Positions 8,126 through 18,210 of a stretch of 27,729 nt of DNA are shown one piece after another. Source of the stretch: Eubacterium sp. AF16-48 (GTDB lineage Bacteria > Bacillota > Clostridia > Lachnospirales > Lachnospiraceae); assembly GCF_003479405.1 (NCBI RefSeq), contig NZ_QUHB01000018.1:1-27729 (forward strand), written 5' to 3'. The translations under genes were made by a program, and so were the position numbers. A model generated the notes under the pieces. The model saw only the letters and a program-made list of their open reading frames with translations, did no database searches and was not told the DNA's origin. Positions within the stretch are counted from its first letter, which is position 1, and each line of letters begins with the position of its first letter.

Positions 8126-9155
8126 TACAAAGAGAATTGAATGGATAGATGTAGCAAAAGCATTGGCAATAATATTAGTAGGAATAGGTCATTATAATTG
8201 TCCGAGAGGATTGCAGATATGGATATATAGCTTTCATATGCCATTGTTTTTTATTCTTTCAGGTGTTACGTTAGATATAAAAAAATATAAATTTGTAAAA
8301 TTTGTAAAACGAAAAGCTAAAGCGTTTTTAGTGCCATGGTTGATGGCGGTTTGCGTAAATGTTGTATTTCAATCAGCATGTAGAAGTATAGGAATATCTG
8401 CTGTAGACGACCATATTTATATGATTCCGTTTAAAATAATTGTTAATTGGCGATTGACATCAAGGATGTTTGATCCCATATATTGGTTTTTGCCAGCATT
8501 ATTTATGACGGAATTAGCATTATATTGGTTATATAAGGTATTTGATAGCAACATGAAGAAAGGGATATTAATAATATTGTTATGTGCAATTGGTATGTCG
8601 TACCAATGTTTCGTTAATTTGAGACTGCCTTGGGAAATAGATTTACTTCCTGTAACATGTACATTCGTATCTTTAGGTTATGCAAGTAGAAATGGTATAA
8701 ATAAGATAATAAGTAAGAGTGTAATAATTAAAATTATAGTTTCAATCGTGTTGATTTTTGTTGGTAGTATTTTAGGATTCTGCAATTCGATGATAATTAA
8801 AAAATCTATAGATATTCATAGTGCCACTTATGGAATATTACCACTTATGGTCATTGCTGCATTTTTTATATCTATAGGAATTATAATTTTGTGTTCTTTT
8901 GTTCATATTAAGTTGGTTAATTATATAGGTCAGAATAGTTTGCTATTTTATTTGGCACAACCAATATTATACAAGGTGACAGATATTTTACTTGTCTTTG
9001 TTTTTGACGTTATACCTTTTTATACATATCAATATGGAGCAAATTATTTATGCTTAATAATGTTACATGTTGCAACTAATATTGCAATATTAATATATGT
9101 ATTTATATATAAATATGTTAAGAAAATAGTTAAGAAAAGAATGGTTATTAATTAA
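8112..9155 (+). CDS. Membrane acyltransferase, acyltransferase 3 family (fucose 4-O-acetylase-like)
   Basis: 347 residues with about ten membrane helices. The N-terminus reads RIEWIDVAKALAIILVGIGHY, with the catalytic histidine at the end of helix 1, followed by SFHMPLFFILSGV. This FHMP variant is typical of the COG3594 (fucose 4-O-acetylase-like) branch rather than the OafA branch. It would acylate a sugar of the repeat unit or polymer. The start lies 14 bp inside the previous gene and its stop shares a base with the next ATG (TAATG), so translation is probably coupled. Confidence 0.83.
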   Translation: MLSDNTKRIEWIDVAKALAIILVGIGHYNCPRGLQIWIYSFHMPLFFILSGVTLDIKKYKFVKFVKRKAKAFLVPWLMAVCVNVVFQSACRSIGISAVDDHIYMIPFKIIVNWRLTSRMFDPIYWFLPALFMTELALYWLYKVFDSNMKKGILIILLCAIGMSYQCFVNLRLPWEIDLLPVTCTFVSLGYASRNGINKIISKSVIIKIIVSIVLIFVGSILGFCNSMIIKKSIDIHSATYGILPLMVIAAFFISIGIIILCSFVHIKLVNYIGQNSLLFYLAQPILYKVTDILLVFVFDVIPFYTYQYGANYLCLIMLHVATNIAILIYVFIYKYVKKIVKKRMVIN

Positions 9156-10273
9156 TGAAAAAGAAAATTTTATTTTATTTAGATTCGTTAAACAAAGGGG
9201 GATTGGATAAGGTAGTATTAGATTTTGTCAATCATATGGATTATGATAAATATGATGTTACTGTAATGAGAAGATTCCCAGGAGGTTATTACACCTCATT
9301 ACTAAATTCACAAATAAAAGTGGTTTCAAATACATTTATAGATGCAAGAAAGCATCCGGTATATAATCATTTGATAAGAGTTGTTTGTGACAGAATGCCA
9401 AGAAAATTAATGTACAGATTGTTTGTCCACAGAAAATATGATGTTGAAATTGCCTGTGGAGATTCTTGGGCGGCAACGTTAATTGGTGGTTCAACAAACA
9501 AAAAATCGAAGAAGATACTTTGGGAACATATGGATGTAACACTGGATGAATCAACGGCGACTCATTTTTCAACTTCAAAAGTTAGGGAGTTTTTTTCTCC
9601 ATTTGATAAAATTATTGGAGTATCAAAAGACTGTGCACAAAAGTTTATTGAAAAATATGGTTTTGAGAATAAAGTAACATATATTTATAATCCTATAGAC
9701 ATAGAAGATATAGAAATTAAAAAAGAAGAAGAGGTGGAATCATACGATGAAGGATTTAATATTCTTGCAATCGGAAGATTTATGCCACAGAAGGCATTTG
9801 TTCGGTTGATTGATGTAACTAAAAGTCTGTATGAAAAAGGAGTCAAATTTAACTTAAATATTATTGGTGAGGGACCAGAAGAAAGCATTATAAAAAACAA
9901 AATAGATGAGTATGGATTGAAGGATAAAATAAAATTATTGGGTTTTAAAGAAAATCCATACCCATATATAAAAAATGCAGATTTGCTTATATGTTCTTCA
10001 ATTCATGAGTCATATTGTTTAGTTGTTGCAGAGAGTTTGGTGGTAGGAACTCCTGTATTAAGTACGGCTTGTACAGGACCATTGGAATTACTTGACAACG
10101 GAAAATATGGAATGATTGTTGAAAATTCAAACAAGGGTTTGCAAAATGGCATTGAAACATTGGTAACAGACAAAAATCTGTTAAAAAAATATAAAAGCAT
10201 GGCATTAGAGAGAAAAGACTTTTTTAATGTGAATACATGCATAAAACAATTTGAAAAGATATTTGAGGAATAA
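9155..10273 (+). CDS. Glycosyltransferase family 4
   Basis: 372 residues with a GT-B fold. The N-terminal LDSLNKGGLDKVV is the acceptor-side glycine loop. LAIGRFMPQKAFVRLI (205-219) is the nucleotide-sugar-binding motif, although the usual glycine after the lysine is alanine. E-x7-E is at E285-E293 (HESYCLVVAES), followed by GTPVLST and CTGPLELL, like amylovoran/galactosyl-type capsule enzymes. The start codon overlaps the preceding stop by one base. Confidence 0.85.
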   Translation: MKKKILFYLDSLNKGGLDKVVLDFVNHMDYDKYDVTVMRRFPGGYYTSLLNSQIKVVSNTFIDARKHPVYNHLIRVVCDRMPRKLMYRLFVHRKYDVEIACGDSWAATLIGGSTNKKSKKILWEHMDVTLDESTATHFSTSKVREFFSPFDKIIGVSKDCAQKFIEKYGFENKVTYIYNPIDIEDIEIKKEEEVESYDEGFNILAIGRFMPQKAFVRLIDVTKSLYEKGVKFNLNIIGEGPEESIIKNKIDEYGLKDKIKLLGFKENPYPYIKNADLLICSSIHESYCLVVAESLVVGTPVLSTACTGPLELLDNGKYGMIVENSNKGLQNGIETLVTDKNLLKKYKSMALERKDFFNVNTCIKQFEKIFEE

Positions 10274-10274
10274 T

Positions 10275-11327
10275 ATGAGAAAAGTTGGAATAGTAACTAT
10301 ATTTGATTTAAATAATTACGGAAACAGACTTCAAAATTATGCAGTAGAACAGATTTTGAAGAAGTGCGGTGTGGTTCCTACAACGCTAGTGCTACCATGC
10401 TATGAGGAAATCTTTAAATATAATAATAAACTAGAAAATTTTGCTAAAAAAATATATTCAAGGATATTTAAAAATAATAGGATAGAAAGGTATTTGTCTT
10501 TTTTGAAGTTTCAAAAAAACATGAATGCAAAAAACATTTCTAATACGAGTGACTTAAATGATTTATACGATATGTTTATAGTTGGAAGTGATCAGGTTTG
10601 GCATCCGGATGTTATATCAGATGATATGTTTTTGAGATTTGCGGAGAAAAAAAAGAGGGCAACTATATCTCCAAGTTTTGGATTAGATGGAATTCCTAAA
10701 GAAAAGGGAGATTATTATCGAAATGGCTTGTGTGGATTCAATAAAATTACGGTAAGAGAAGAGAGTGGGAAAGACATTATAGAGGGGTTATGTGATGTGC
10801 AAGTGGATGTTAATTTAGATCCTGTTTTTATGTTAGACAGTGAGGAATGGGACAGAGTATCGAAACCGGTAAAGGGAGTTGCGGATAGATATATTATAAA
10901 ATGTATGTTAGGGGATGATAATTTAGACAATGAGGAGATAATTAATAAAATAGCACAAGAAAAGAAGATAGAAATTATAGATATCCATGATGAATCAAAC
11001 CGACTCTATAAAATTGGACCAGGAGAGTTTATATGGCTTATAAAAAATGCACAATTTGTCATTACAAATTCTTTTCACGCAATTGCATTTAGTGTAATAT
11101 ATCGTAAGGATTTTGTCGCGTTGAATAGATACCAGGATAAAAACGATATGAACACAAGATTGGAATATGTTCTTAAAAGGTTCGGATTAATCGATCAGTT
11201 TGTAAGTGGTTGTAATGATTTTACGACTGATAAAGTAGATTATACAGAAACTATGAAAATATTGAAAAAGGAACAGGATAAGATGATGAAATACATAAGG
11301 GACGTATTGCAGGATTCTAGTATATAA
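10275..11327 (+). CDS. Polysaccharide pyruvyl transferase family protein (first copy)
   Basis: 350 residues of the PF04230 family, which includes CsaB- and WcaK-type enzymes adding a ketal pyruvate from phosphoenolpyruvate to sugars. Visible motifs are NYGNRLQNYAV (14-24), GSDQVW (104-109), SFG with VREESG (160-165), DPVFML, and NSFHAIAFS with H268 near the C-terminal nucleotide/PEP site. The ATG at 10275 follows GAGGA at 10265-10269 and is preferred to an in-frame TTG at 10251. It sits next to GT genes and upstream of a second family member. The EPS clade is diverse, so true pyruvyl transfer is likely but not certain. Confidence 0.82.
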   Translation: MRKVGIVTIFDLNNYGNRLQNYAVEQILKKCGVVPTTLVLPCYEEIFKYNNKLENFAKKIYSRIFKNNRIERYLSFLKFQKNMNAKNISNTSDLNDLYDMFIVGSDQVWHPDVISDDMFLRFAEKKKRATISPSFGLDGIPKEKGDYYRNGLCGFNKITVREESGKDIIEGLCDVQVDVNLDPVFMLDSEEWDRVSKPVKGVADRYIIKCMLGDDNLDNEEIINKIAQEKKIEIIDIHDESNRLYKIGPGEFIWLIKNAQFVITNSFHAIAFSVIYRKDFVALNRYQDKNDMNTRLEYVLKRFGLIDQFVSGCNDFTTDKVDYTETMKILKKEQDKMMKYIRDVLQDSSI

Positions 11328-11362
11328 TAATGTTTAAAAAATAGGGAATAGGAATATTAATT

Positions 11363-12382
11363 ATGGACGATTTGATTAGTGTAATAATACCTGCATATAA
11401 TGCGGAAAAGTATATGGATAGATGTTTAAATAGCATAGTAAAGCAGTCTTATAATAACTTACAAATTATTGTGGTTAATGATGGTTCAACGGATAATACA
11501 AAGAAAATATTAGAAAAGTTTGCTGAGGCAGACAATAGAATAGTTGTTATTAATCAGAAAAATGGTGGCGTTTCACAGGCAAGAAATAATGGTATATATA
11601 TAGCTAAGGGAAAATATATGTGTTTTGTAGATAGTGATGATTATATTGATATTAACATGATACAAAAGTTATATGATGGTATTAAAAAATGTGAATTGTC
11701 AGTTTGTGGCTTTGTAAACTATTTTGACAACGAAGAAAAAGATGGACCGTCACCATTTGGTAATACCAATGGATTGAAAACAAGAAATGAATATTTAAAA
11801 ATAATGTCGAAATATTTGTATAGCGTTTATTTTGGAGCATTGTGGAATAAATTATATTTATCTGAAATCATAATGAAGAATAATATAAGGTTTGATGATA
11901 AAATATCATTTGCGGAGGATTTCATATTTAACATAAAATATCTGGAATATGTGACAAAGGTTAGCATTGTACATAATAATTTGTATTATTATTATCAGGA
12001 AGTTAAAAATTCATTAACTAAAGTTGTAGATGTGCAATATCGTTGGCAAGCATCATATACGAAATATTGTTGTTGCATAGAGCAGTATAAAAAAATGGAT
12101 ATGTATAACGAATGTTATAGGGAAATTTATTCTGCAATTGCATATGAACTAATTGGTCCGACTTACGATATTACAAAAGAAAATTATAAGGGGTTTAAGA
12201 CAGCAAAAGAAAGTTTAAAAAAAATTTATGAAGAAGAATTGATAAAGAAGGCAATTAAAAATGTAAAAAAACCACAGATGGTACATAGGATTGCAAAAAT
12301 CTCTTTGTTTTTGAAAAGTTATGGCATTTTTGTATTTTGCATGAGAGTATGGATTAAAATTCAAAGATATGATGGTAAATAA
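11363..12382 (+). CDS. Glycosyltransferase family 2
   Basis: 339 residues with a GT-A domain from the N-terminus (LISVIIPAYNAEKYM). NDGSTD is at 39-44 and DSDD at 90-93. GGVSQARNNG is the conserved segment between them. GALWNKLYLSEII near residue 155 and an FAEDFIFN motif with the catalytic-base-like ED pair match capsule GT2 enzymes. It lies between the two pyruvyl-transferase genes with gaps of 35 and 12 bp. Confidence 0.87.
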   Translation: MDDLISVIIPAYNAEKYMDRCLNSIVKQSYNNLQIIVVNDGSTDNTKKILEKFAEADNRIVVINQKNGGVSQARNNGIYIAKGKYMCFVDSDDYIDINMIQKLYDGIKKCELSVCGFVNYFDNEEKDGPSPFGNTNGLKTRNEYLKIMSKYLYSVYFGALWNKLYLSEIIMKNNIRFDDKISFAEDFIFNIKYLEYVTKVSIVHNNLYYYYQEVKNSLTKVVDVQYRWQASYTKYCCCIEQYKKMDMYNECYREIYSAIAYELIGPTYDITKENYKGFKTAKESLKKIYEEELIKKAIKNVKKPQMVHRIAKISLFLKSYGIFVFCMRVWIKIQRYDGK

Positions 12383-12394
12383 AAGGTGTAACAG

Positions 12395-13519
12395 ATGAAA
12401 GCAATAATATTAACAATAACAGGTGGTCAAAATTTTGGAAACAGACTTCAGAATTTCGCATTACAAGAAGAATTAAAAAAACAAGGTTTAACGGTTGATA
12501 CTGTACAAAATTTAACAAGAGCGGAAGATGAATATAAAATAGTTACAAAGTTGAAATTATCAATAAAAAAAATCATTTCTACTCTTTATTATATTATGCC
12601 ATTTTCAAATAATGTTGAGTTTAATAATTGGTATAGAAGAAAAAAATTTGATAAATTTACAAAGAGATATATATCACAATATCACACTCCAATTTCAGAT
12701 ATATATGTACCTGAGAATATAGATGATGAATATGATTTCTTTGTGGCAGGTAGTGACCAAATTTGGAATCCGTATTATCTATTTAATTCTCATATTGAAT
12801 TTATGGATTTCGCTACAAAATCAAAGCGAATTTCATATGCGGCAAGTTTTGGAGTTGATAAAATCCCAAATAATAAAATTTCTACATATAAAAAATGGCT
12901 AGAAGAAATTCCAAACATATCTGTCAGGGAACAAAGGGGAGCTGAAATTGTAGAAGAATTAATAGGTAAAAAAGCCTCGGTGGTTGTTGATCCGACACTT
13001 TTATTGAACGGAGATGAATGGAGAAAAATAGCCCAAAAACCTAAATGGTTAAATAAAAGAGAATATATATTGGTGTATTTACTGGGAGTAGAATCCGAAG
13101 AGTTAAATAAAAAAATTAAAATTATATCGTTAAGATATAATTTGCCTGTCATTTGGTTAAATAACCCGAAATATAAAAAAGAATACGGTACAGATCCTGC
13201 AGAGTTCATATATCTAATTGATAACTGTAGATTATTATGTACTGACTCGTTTCATGGAACAATTTTTTCATATAATTTGAAAACACCTGTTGCAATTTTT
13301 GAAAGAAAATTAATGAATGGTGAGGTCGCTATGAATTCAAGAATGAATACAATAAAGAAATTGTTTGGAATTGATAACAGAGTAATAGAAAATATTGATA
13401 TAGATAATGAAGCAGAACTTTTTGACACACAATACAATGAGGAGAAGGTAAACGATGAAATAGAAAAATCAAGAAAATATTTAAGAAAGGTATTAAATAA
13501 GCAATGCAAAAAGGATTAG
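12395..13519 (+). CDS. Polysaccharide pyruvyl transferase family protein (second copy)
   Basis: 374 residues of PF04230. It shares the order of motifs with the gene at 10275: NFGNRLQNFAL (13-23), GSDQIW (119-124), YAASFGVDKIP, VREQRG, VVVDPTLLL and DSFHGTIFS with its histidine at 287. The two copies are clearly diverged paralogs rather than a recent duplication. ATG 12395 follows AAAGGTG. The end overlaps the next GT2 gene by 16 bp. Two such genes in one operon suggest two sites of modification or two different donors. Confidence 0.83.
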   Translation: MKAIILTITGGQNFGNRLQNFALQEELKKQGLTVDTVQNLTRAEDEYKIVTKLKLSIKKIISTLYYIMPFSNNVEFNNWYRRKKFDKFTKRYISQYHTPISDIYVPENIDDEYDFFVAGSDQIWNPYYLFNSHIEFMDFATKSKRISYAASFGVDKIPNNKISTYKKWLEEIPNISVREQRGAEIVEELIGKKASVVVDPTLLLNGDEWRKIAQKPKWLNKREYILVYLLGVESEELNKKIKIISLRYNLPVIWLNNPKYKKEYGTDPAEFIYLIDNCRLLCTDSFHGTIFSYNLKTPVAIFERKLMNGEVAMNSRMNTIKKLFGIDNRVIENIDIDNEAELFDTQYNEEKVNDEIEKSRKYLRKVLNKQCKKD

Positions 13520-14481
13520 TTTCAATTATTATTCCGTGTTTTAATGGAAGTGAATATATTGATAGGTGTATTAAGAGCATTTTGGAACAGAACTATAATG
13601 ATATAGAAATAATTATAATAAATGATGGTTCTACAGATGATAGTGAAGAAAAAATTTGGAGTTATAAGGGTGATATAGAAAAAAGAGGATATACATTTAA
13701 ATATATGTTACAGGAAAATCAGGGGGCAGCGGCGGCAGTTAATCAGGGATTGAAGATTATGACAGGTGAGTTTTTTCAATTGTTTGATATAGATGATATA
13801 TTATATCCTGATAATGTAAGTAAAAAAGTAAAAGTTTTTGATGAAAATAGCAATGTCGGTATAGTCATTAATAATGGATATTTTTTTAATATTGATAGTG
13901 GAAAACGAACAGTTTTTAGAAATGATATTGATTATATAAAAAATAATGGATTGTTTAATGCAATCATATATGAGCATGCGTATAGTTGGGCGGGATGTTG
14001 TATGATGCGAACAGAGGATTTTAGTAAAAATATAGAAAATAGAGACATATTTCTGTCAAAGTATGGTCAGAACTTGCAAGTTGTCTTGCCGGTTGCTTTT
14101 GCAAGTGGAAGTTATGTTGTGGATGAACCTTTAATGGATTATGTTATGAGAAAGAACTCAGTGTCCCATACAGAGGATGTTCATAAACAGTTATTTTTAC
14201 AAAAAAAATTTACAGAGAATAGAATTGAATCTGTAAAGAATATTAGGATGGATTCAGATAACAAGAAAAAAATAATTCATAGTATTGAAATGTGGGATGT
14301 AAAGAAAAGATATATTTTTTCTATGAACCATGGACTTCGGGATGAACTAGAGAATACTAAAGAAATATTAAAGAAAAACAAGTTATTTTCGTTTAAGGAC
14401 AATGTGCGATATTGTGTGGGTAAAAATAAATGTTTGAAAAAATTTTATGACTTTTTACATAAATTAAAAGGAAGTATTTGA
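13504..14481 (+). CDS. Glycosyltransferase family 2
   Basis: 325 residues. VSIIIPCFNGSEYI opens the GT-A domain. NDGSTD is at 40-45 and the metal-binding motif is DIDD at 95-98 (FQLFDIDDILYPD). ENQGAAAAVNQG replaces the more common GGxSxARN segment, so this enzyme belongs to a different GT2 branch from its three neighbours. It starts 16 bp inside the pyruvyl-transferase gene and ends one base before the FrhB-like gene, consistent with tight co-translation. Confidence 0.85.
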   Translation: MQKGLVSIIIPCFNGSEYIDRCIKSILEQNYNDIEIIIINDGSTDDSEEKIWSYKGDIEKRGYTFKYMLQENQGAAAAVNQGLKIMTGEFFQLFDIDDILYPDNVSKKVKVFDENSNVGIVINNGYFFNIDSGKRTVFRNDIDYIKNNGLFNAIIYEHAYSWAGCCMMRTEDFSKNIENRDIFLSKYGQNLQVVLPVAFASGSYVVDEPLMDYVMRKNSVSHTEDVHKQLFLQKKFTENRIESVKNIRMDSDNKKKIIHSIEMWDVKKRYIFSMNHGLRDELENTKEILKKNKLFSFKDNVRYCVGKNKCLKKFYDFLHKLKGSI

Positions 14482-14482
14482 T

Positions 14483-15646
14483 ATGATAAATATAAAAAGA
14501 AAAAGTGAGTGTACAGGATGTTCTGCGTGTAAAAATATATGTCCAAAAAATGCAATAGAAATGGTTTGTGATAATGAGGGATTTGAGTATCCTATAGTTG
14601 ATAAAAACAAATGCGTAAATTGTAATTTATGTAATAAAGTATGTCCGGTATTAAATGTTAAAGAGTGCAAAGATGAAAATCAAATAATAAACATTGCATA
14701 TAATTGCAATAAAGAAGAAGTTGAAAAGAGTTCATCAGGGGGGATTTTTATCTTATTGGCAAAGAAAACAATAGAAAATGGTGGAGTTGTGTATGGAGCT
14801 GCGTTTGATGAAAAACTTGTTTTAAGACATACTTCAGCTGACAAATATGAGAAAATAGAACCTTTGTTAAAATCAAAGTATGTTCAAAGTGCTATTGGAG
14901 ACTCCTATATAAAAGTTAAAAATGATTTAAAAAAAGGTAGAAAAGTTTTATTTGTAGGAACACCATGTCAGGTAAATGGATTGTTGAGTTTTTTAAATAA
15001 GAAATATGATAATTTAATCACCGTTGATTTTATTTGTCATGGCGTTCCGAGTGGAAAAGTATTACATCATTATGTATCATGTTTAGAAAAGAAATATCAT
15101 AGCAGTATTACAAAAATCTTTTTTAGAACAAAAACAAAGGGATGGAACAATTTTGGACTTAAATTTTTATTTGAAAATGGTAAGTGTATTGAAAAATTTG
15201 GTATAGAAGATGAATATCTTGCAGCATTTTTATTTGATATTGATTTAAGACCTTCATGCTATAAATGTAATTTTAAAGGAATAGATAGAAAGTCAGATAT
15301 TACCTTGGCAGATGCATGGGGAGAATTAAGTGGGAGTCGAGTTTACAATGAAAGAGGGACATCTTTAATAATAGCTCATACAAATGATGGAGAGAAATTA
15401 ATTGATGAAATAACAAAAAATATTGAATTTGAAAGGAACAACGAGAATTATATATTAAAATATAATGTTAATGCGATGTACAGTGTTATTAAAGATTCAA
15501 GAAGAAAAAAATTCTTTAAACAATTAAACAATAACAGAGATTTTATGGAGATAGTTAATAAATTAAAAAAAATAACATTTAGAGTGCGTGTTGAAAGAAA
15601 GATAAGGAAGATAGTAAATGGTAGAAGAAACAAAAAAATTAGTTAA
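14483..15646 (+). CDS. FrhB-like Coenzyme F420 hydrogenase/dehydrogenase beta-subunit family protein (first copy)
   Basis: 387 residues. The N-terminus is a 2[4Fe-4S] ferredoxin domain with C10-C13-C16-C20 and C44-C47-C50-C54 (CTGCSACKNICP, CVNCNLCNKVCP). The C-terminal FrhB-type flavin domain shows SSSGGIF, GTPCQVNGL, CHGVPSG and a late CYKCNFKGIDRKSDITLADAW motif. Members of this family in polysaccharide operons have no assigned reaction; a flavin/iron-sulfur redox step on the polymer or its precursor is a reasonable guess. F420 itself is not expected in this organism. It overlaps the fusion gene by 29 bp. Confidence 0.85.
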   Translation: MINIKRKSECTGCSACKNICPKNAIEMVCDNEGFEYPIVDKNKCVNCNLCNKVCPVLNVKECKDENQIINIAYNCNKEEVEKSSSGGIFILLAKKTIENGGVVYGAAFDEKLVLRHTSADKYEKIEPLLKSKYVQSAIGDSYIKVKNDLKKGRKVLFVGTPCQVNGLLSFLNKKYDNLITVDFICHGVPSGKVLHHYVSCLEKKYHSSITKIFFRTKTKGWNNFGLKFLFENGKCIEKFGIEDEYLAAFLFDIDLRPSCYKCNFKGIDRKSDITLADAWGELSGSRVYNERGTSLIIAHTNDGEKLIDEITKNIEFERNNENYILKYNVNAMYSVIKDSRRKKFFKQLNNNRDFMEIVNKLKKITFRVRVERKIRKIVNGRRNKKIS

Positions 15647-18197
15647 TAACAGATTATACTTTTGGGAAGGAATAGCATGCATTTTTGTTGTTTTAATTCA
15701 TTGTCAATTACCGGGAAGAGTGGGAATTGTGACAGAGACAATTGCGAGATTTGCAGTCCCATTGTTTTTTTCGATATCTGGATATTATTGGGCAAAAGTA
15801 GAAATTAATCAAAGAACTTATAAAGCAAGATGTAAAATTAAAAAAAATTTAAAATTGTTTATAGCGATAACAGCAGTTTATATTTTATATCGAATAATGG
15901 TGCAGTGTGCCCTTCATCTTGAAGCAGTTAATGTTATTAATGCAAGGAGTTTTATTAAACTGCTTCTTTTTAATGAGACAGATTTCATATGTACAGTTTT
16001 ATGGTATTTATTAGCATTGATATATATATATATATTATTGATCTTTTTAAAAAGCTCAAAGAGCTATTACGTTGTAGCTTTTCTTTCATTTGGTGTTTTT
16101 TTATTAAGTTATATGTTGAAGATAGTTGCATATAGTGGAAATTTATCGGAAAAACTTAATGAAAATTCTGCTATATACAGAAATTGGTTAACGGTAGGAA
16201 TTCCATTTTTTATGTTTGGGTATTTATTTTCTACAAAACTAGAAAATAAACTTAAAGAAGTATTCAGTTATAAAATGACATATATGTTGTTGATTATTAG
16301 TATGTTTGGATGCATATTAGAGAGATACATCATAGGTAATAGTATGGATGTATACTTGTTTAGTATTATTATAGTTTTCACAATAATGCTTATGTGCAGC
16401 ATCAAACCAAATATTAAACAGAATTATGTTGTAGAGATTGGCAAGAATATATCTTTGGCGATGTATTTGTTTCACCCTTTAGTGATGTATGGTTATAGAT
16501 ATTTATTTGGTTATTTTAACCTAATGAATAGTAAAATTACACAGTGGACATTGCCAATAATTGTAATACTTACGATTATTGTAATATATGAAGTAATTCA
16601 TAGAATAAATATTATTCCCAATATTAGTAATGTAAATAATTTATCAAGAACAACAAATGCCAAAAGAAATGTTGTTAGTGGAATTGCACAAATGCTTATT
16701 ACAAATATTTTGCAGTTTGTAAATCGGAAAATATTTATTGTAGTGTTGGGGGCAAGTTACTTAGGGTTAAGTGGTTTGTTTACCAACGTATTATCAGTGT
16801 TGTCATTAGCTGAGTTGGGAGTTGGAAGTGCGATAGTTTTTAGTTTGTATAAGCCATTGGCTGAGAATGATGAAGAAAAGATACATGCGCTAATGGAGTT
16901 ATATAAGAGGGTTTATAGGATTATTGGTTGTATTGTATTAGCTATAGGAATTGCTATAACACCAATATTGAAATTTATTGTTAATTTAGAACAGGGAGTA
17001 GATATAAACTATTACTATATTTATTATTTGTTCCTAATGAATTCAGTTATTTCATATTGGTTTTATGCATACAGAAATTCTATTATTGGGGCATCACAAA
17101 AGGATTATTTATTAGTAAAAATAAATGTAAGCTTTCCAATTATACAGACAATAATGCAGATTTTTGCATTGGTGCTTTTGAAAGGAAATACGTCTTACTA
17201 TGTTTATCTTACTATTCCCATTATTATGTTAATAATTAAAAATTATATAGTATATAAAGTGTCTAGTAGATTGTATCCATATTTAGACAATAAGTGCAAG
17301 AGCAAATTGGAAAAAAGTGAATTAACAAAAATCAAAAAAAATGTGTATGCGTTATCGGTAACAAAATTAAGTAGTACAATATATTATGCCAGCGATAATA
17401 TAGTTATATCAACATTTATCGGGACTATATTTGTTGGCTTGTACTCAAATTATTCAATGATTACGGTTGCTGTGACGGGAATTATAAACATTATATTTAA
17501 TAGTTTAAGAAATAGTGTAGGTGATTTAAATGCATCATCAGATAAAGAACATGTTTATGTTGTATATAAGAGAATATTGTTTGCTAATTTTTGGATATAT
17601 GGGTTTTGTGCAATAGCATTTATGGTATTATTTAATCCGTTTATAGTATTATTTTTTGGAAAAAATTATGCATTTGATACCGTTGTAACCATTGTAATTG
17701 TATTTACATTTTTAATTCCAGGTTTAAATCACACAAACACAATTTACAAGGATGCATGCGGACTATTTTGGCAGACTAGATATAGAACTTTGGCTACCGC
17801 ATTAGTAAATATTACTTTTTCGGTAATATTAGCAATAGTAATACCTGTAGAAAAATATAAAATAGTGGGAGTTTTGTTAGCTACTATTATTTCCTATGTT
17901 GTTACGATTTTACCTGTTGATCCAAAGATTATATATAGAGATGTTTTTGGAATGAAGAGAAATTATTTCATTAAATGGTTCATAAATAATCTATTAATTA
18001 TTTCAGTAATTATGGCAATCACGTATGGTATATGCTTGTTTATACCGAGATATACATGGATTGGTTTTATTATTCAATGTGTTATAGTGGTGATTGTACC
18101 AAATGCATTGTTTGCAATAATAAAATATAAAACAAGTGAATTTAAATATTATAAAGAATTAATTGCGGAAACAATATTAAAAATAATAAATAAGTAA
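15618..18197 (+). CDS. Acyltransferase 3 - Wzx flippase fusion protein
   Basis: 859 residues in one uninterrupted frame, with AAGGAAG seven bases before the ATG. Residues 1 to about 330 are a complete acyltransferase 3 domain: LYFWEGIACIFVVLIHCQ with H28, then FAVPLFFSISGYYWAK, several further helices and a closing MYLFHPLVMYGY segment. From about residue 343 the protein is a complete Wzx/polysaccharide flippase (SRTTNAKRNVVSG, the normal N-terminal motif of these proteins, then VVLGASYLGLSGLF and LAELGVGSAIVFSLYKPLAENDEEK). Each half has the full length of its free-standing family. The first ATG inside the flippase half is residue 359, within its first helix, and there is no ATG, GTG or TTG at the expected flippase start, so the two halves should be made as one chain. 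It is the only flippase in the operon. Confidence 0.88.
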   Translation: MVEETKKLVNNRLYFWEGIACIFVVLIHCQLPGRVGIVTETIARFAVPLFFSISGYYWAKVEINQRTYKARCKIKKNLKLFIAITAVYILYRIMVQCALHLEAVNVINARSFIKLLLFNETDFICTVLWYLLALIYIYILLIFLKSSKSYYVVAFLSFGVFLLSYMLKIVAYSGNLSEKLNENSAIYRNWLTVGIPFFMFGYLFSTKLENKLKEVFSYKMTYMLLIISMFGCILERYIIGNSMDVYLFSIIIVFTIMLMCSIKPNIKQNYVVEIGKNISLAMYLFHPLVMYGYRYLFGYFNLMNSKITQWTLPIIVILTIIVIYEVIHRINIIPNISNVNNLSRTTNAKRNVVSGIAQMLITNILQFVNRKIFIVVLGASYLGLSGLFTNVLSVLSLAELGVGSAIVFSLYKPLAENDEEKIHALMELYKRVYRIIGCIVLAIGIAITPILKFIVNLEQGVDINYYYIYYLFLMNSVISYWFYAYRNSIIGASQKDYLLVKINVSFPIIQTIMQIFALVLLKGNTSYYVYLTIPIIMLIIKNYIVYKVSSRLYPYLDNKCKSKLEKSELTKIKKNVYALSVTKLSSTIYYASDNIVISTFIGTIFVGLYSNYSMITVAVTGIINIIFNSLRNSVGDLNASSDKEHVYVVYKRILFANFWIYGFCAIAFMVLFNPFIVLFFGKNYAFDTVVTIVIVFTFLIPGLNHTNTIYKDACGLFWQTRYRTLATALVNITFSVILAIVIPVEKYKIVGVLLATIISYVVTILPVDPKIIYRDVFGMKRNYFIKWFINNLLIISVIMAITYGICLFIPRYTWIGFIIQCVIVVIVPNALFAIIKYKTSEFKYYKELIAETILKIINK

Positions 18198-18210
18198 GGA
18201 TAAGATGAAT

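Noticed and set aside
12790..13209. Minus-strand open frame of 139 codons inside the second pyruvyl-transferase gene
   Set aside because: It is antisense to the conserved PF04230 motifs, with no start signal or recognisable product.
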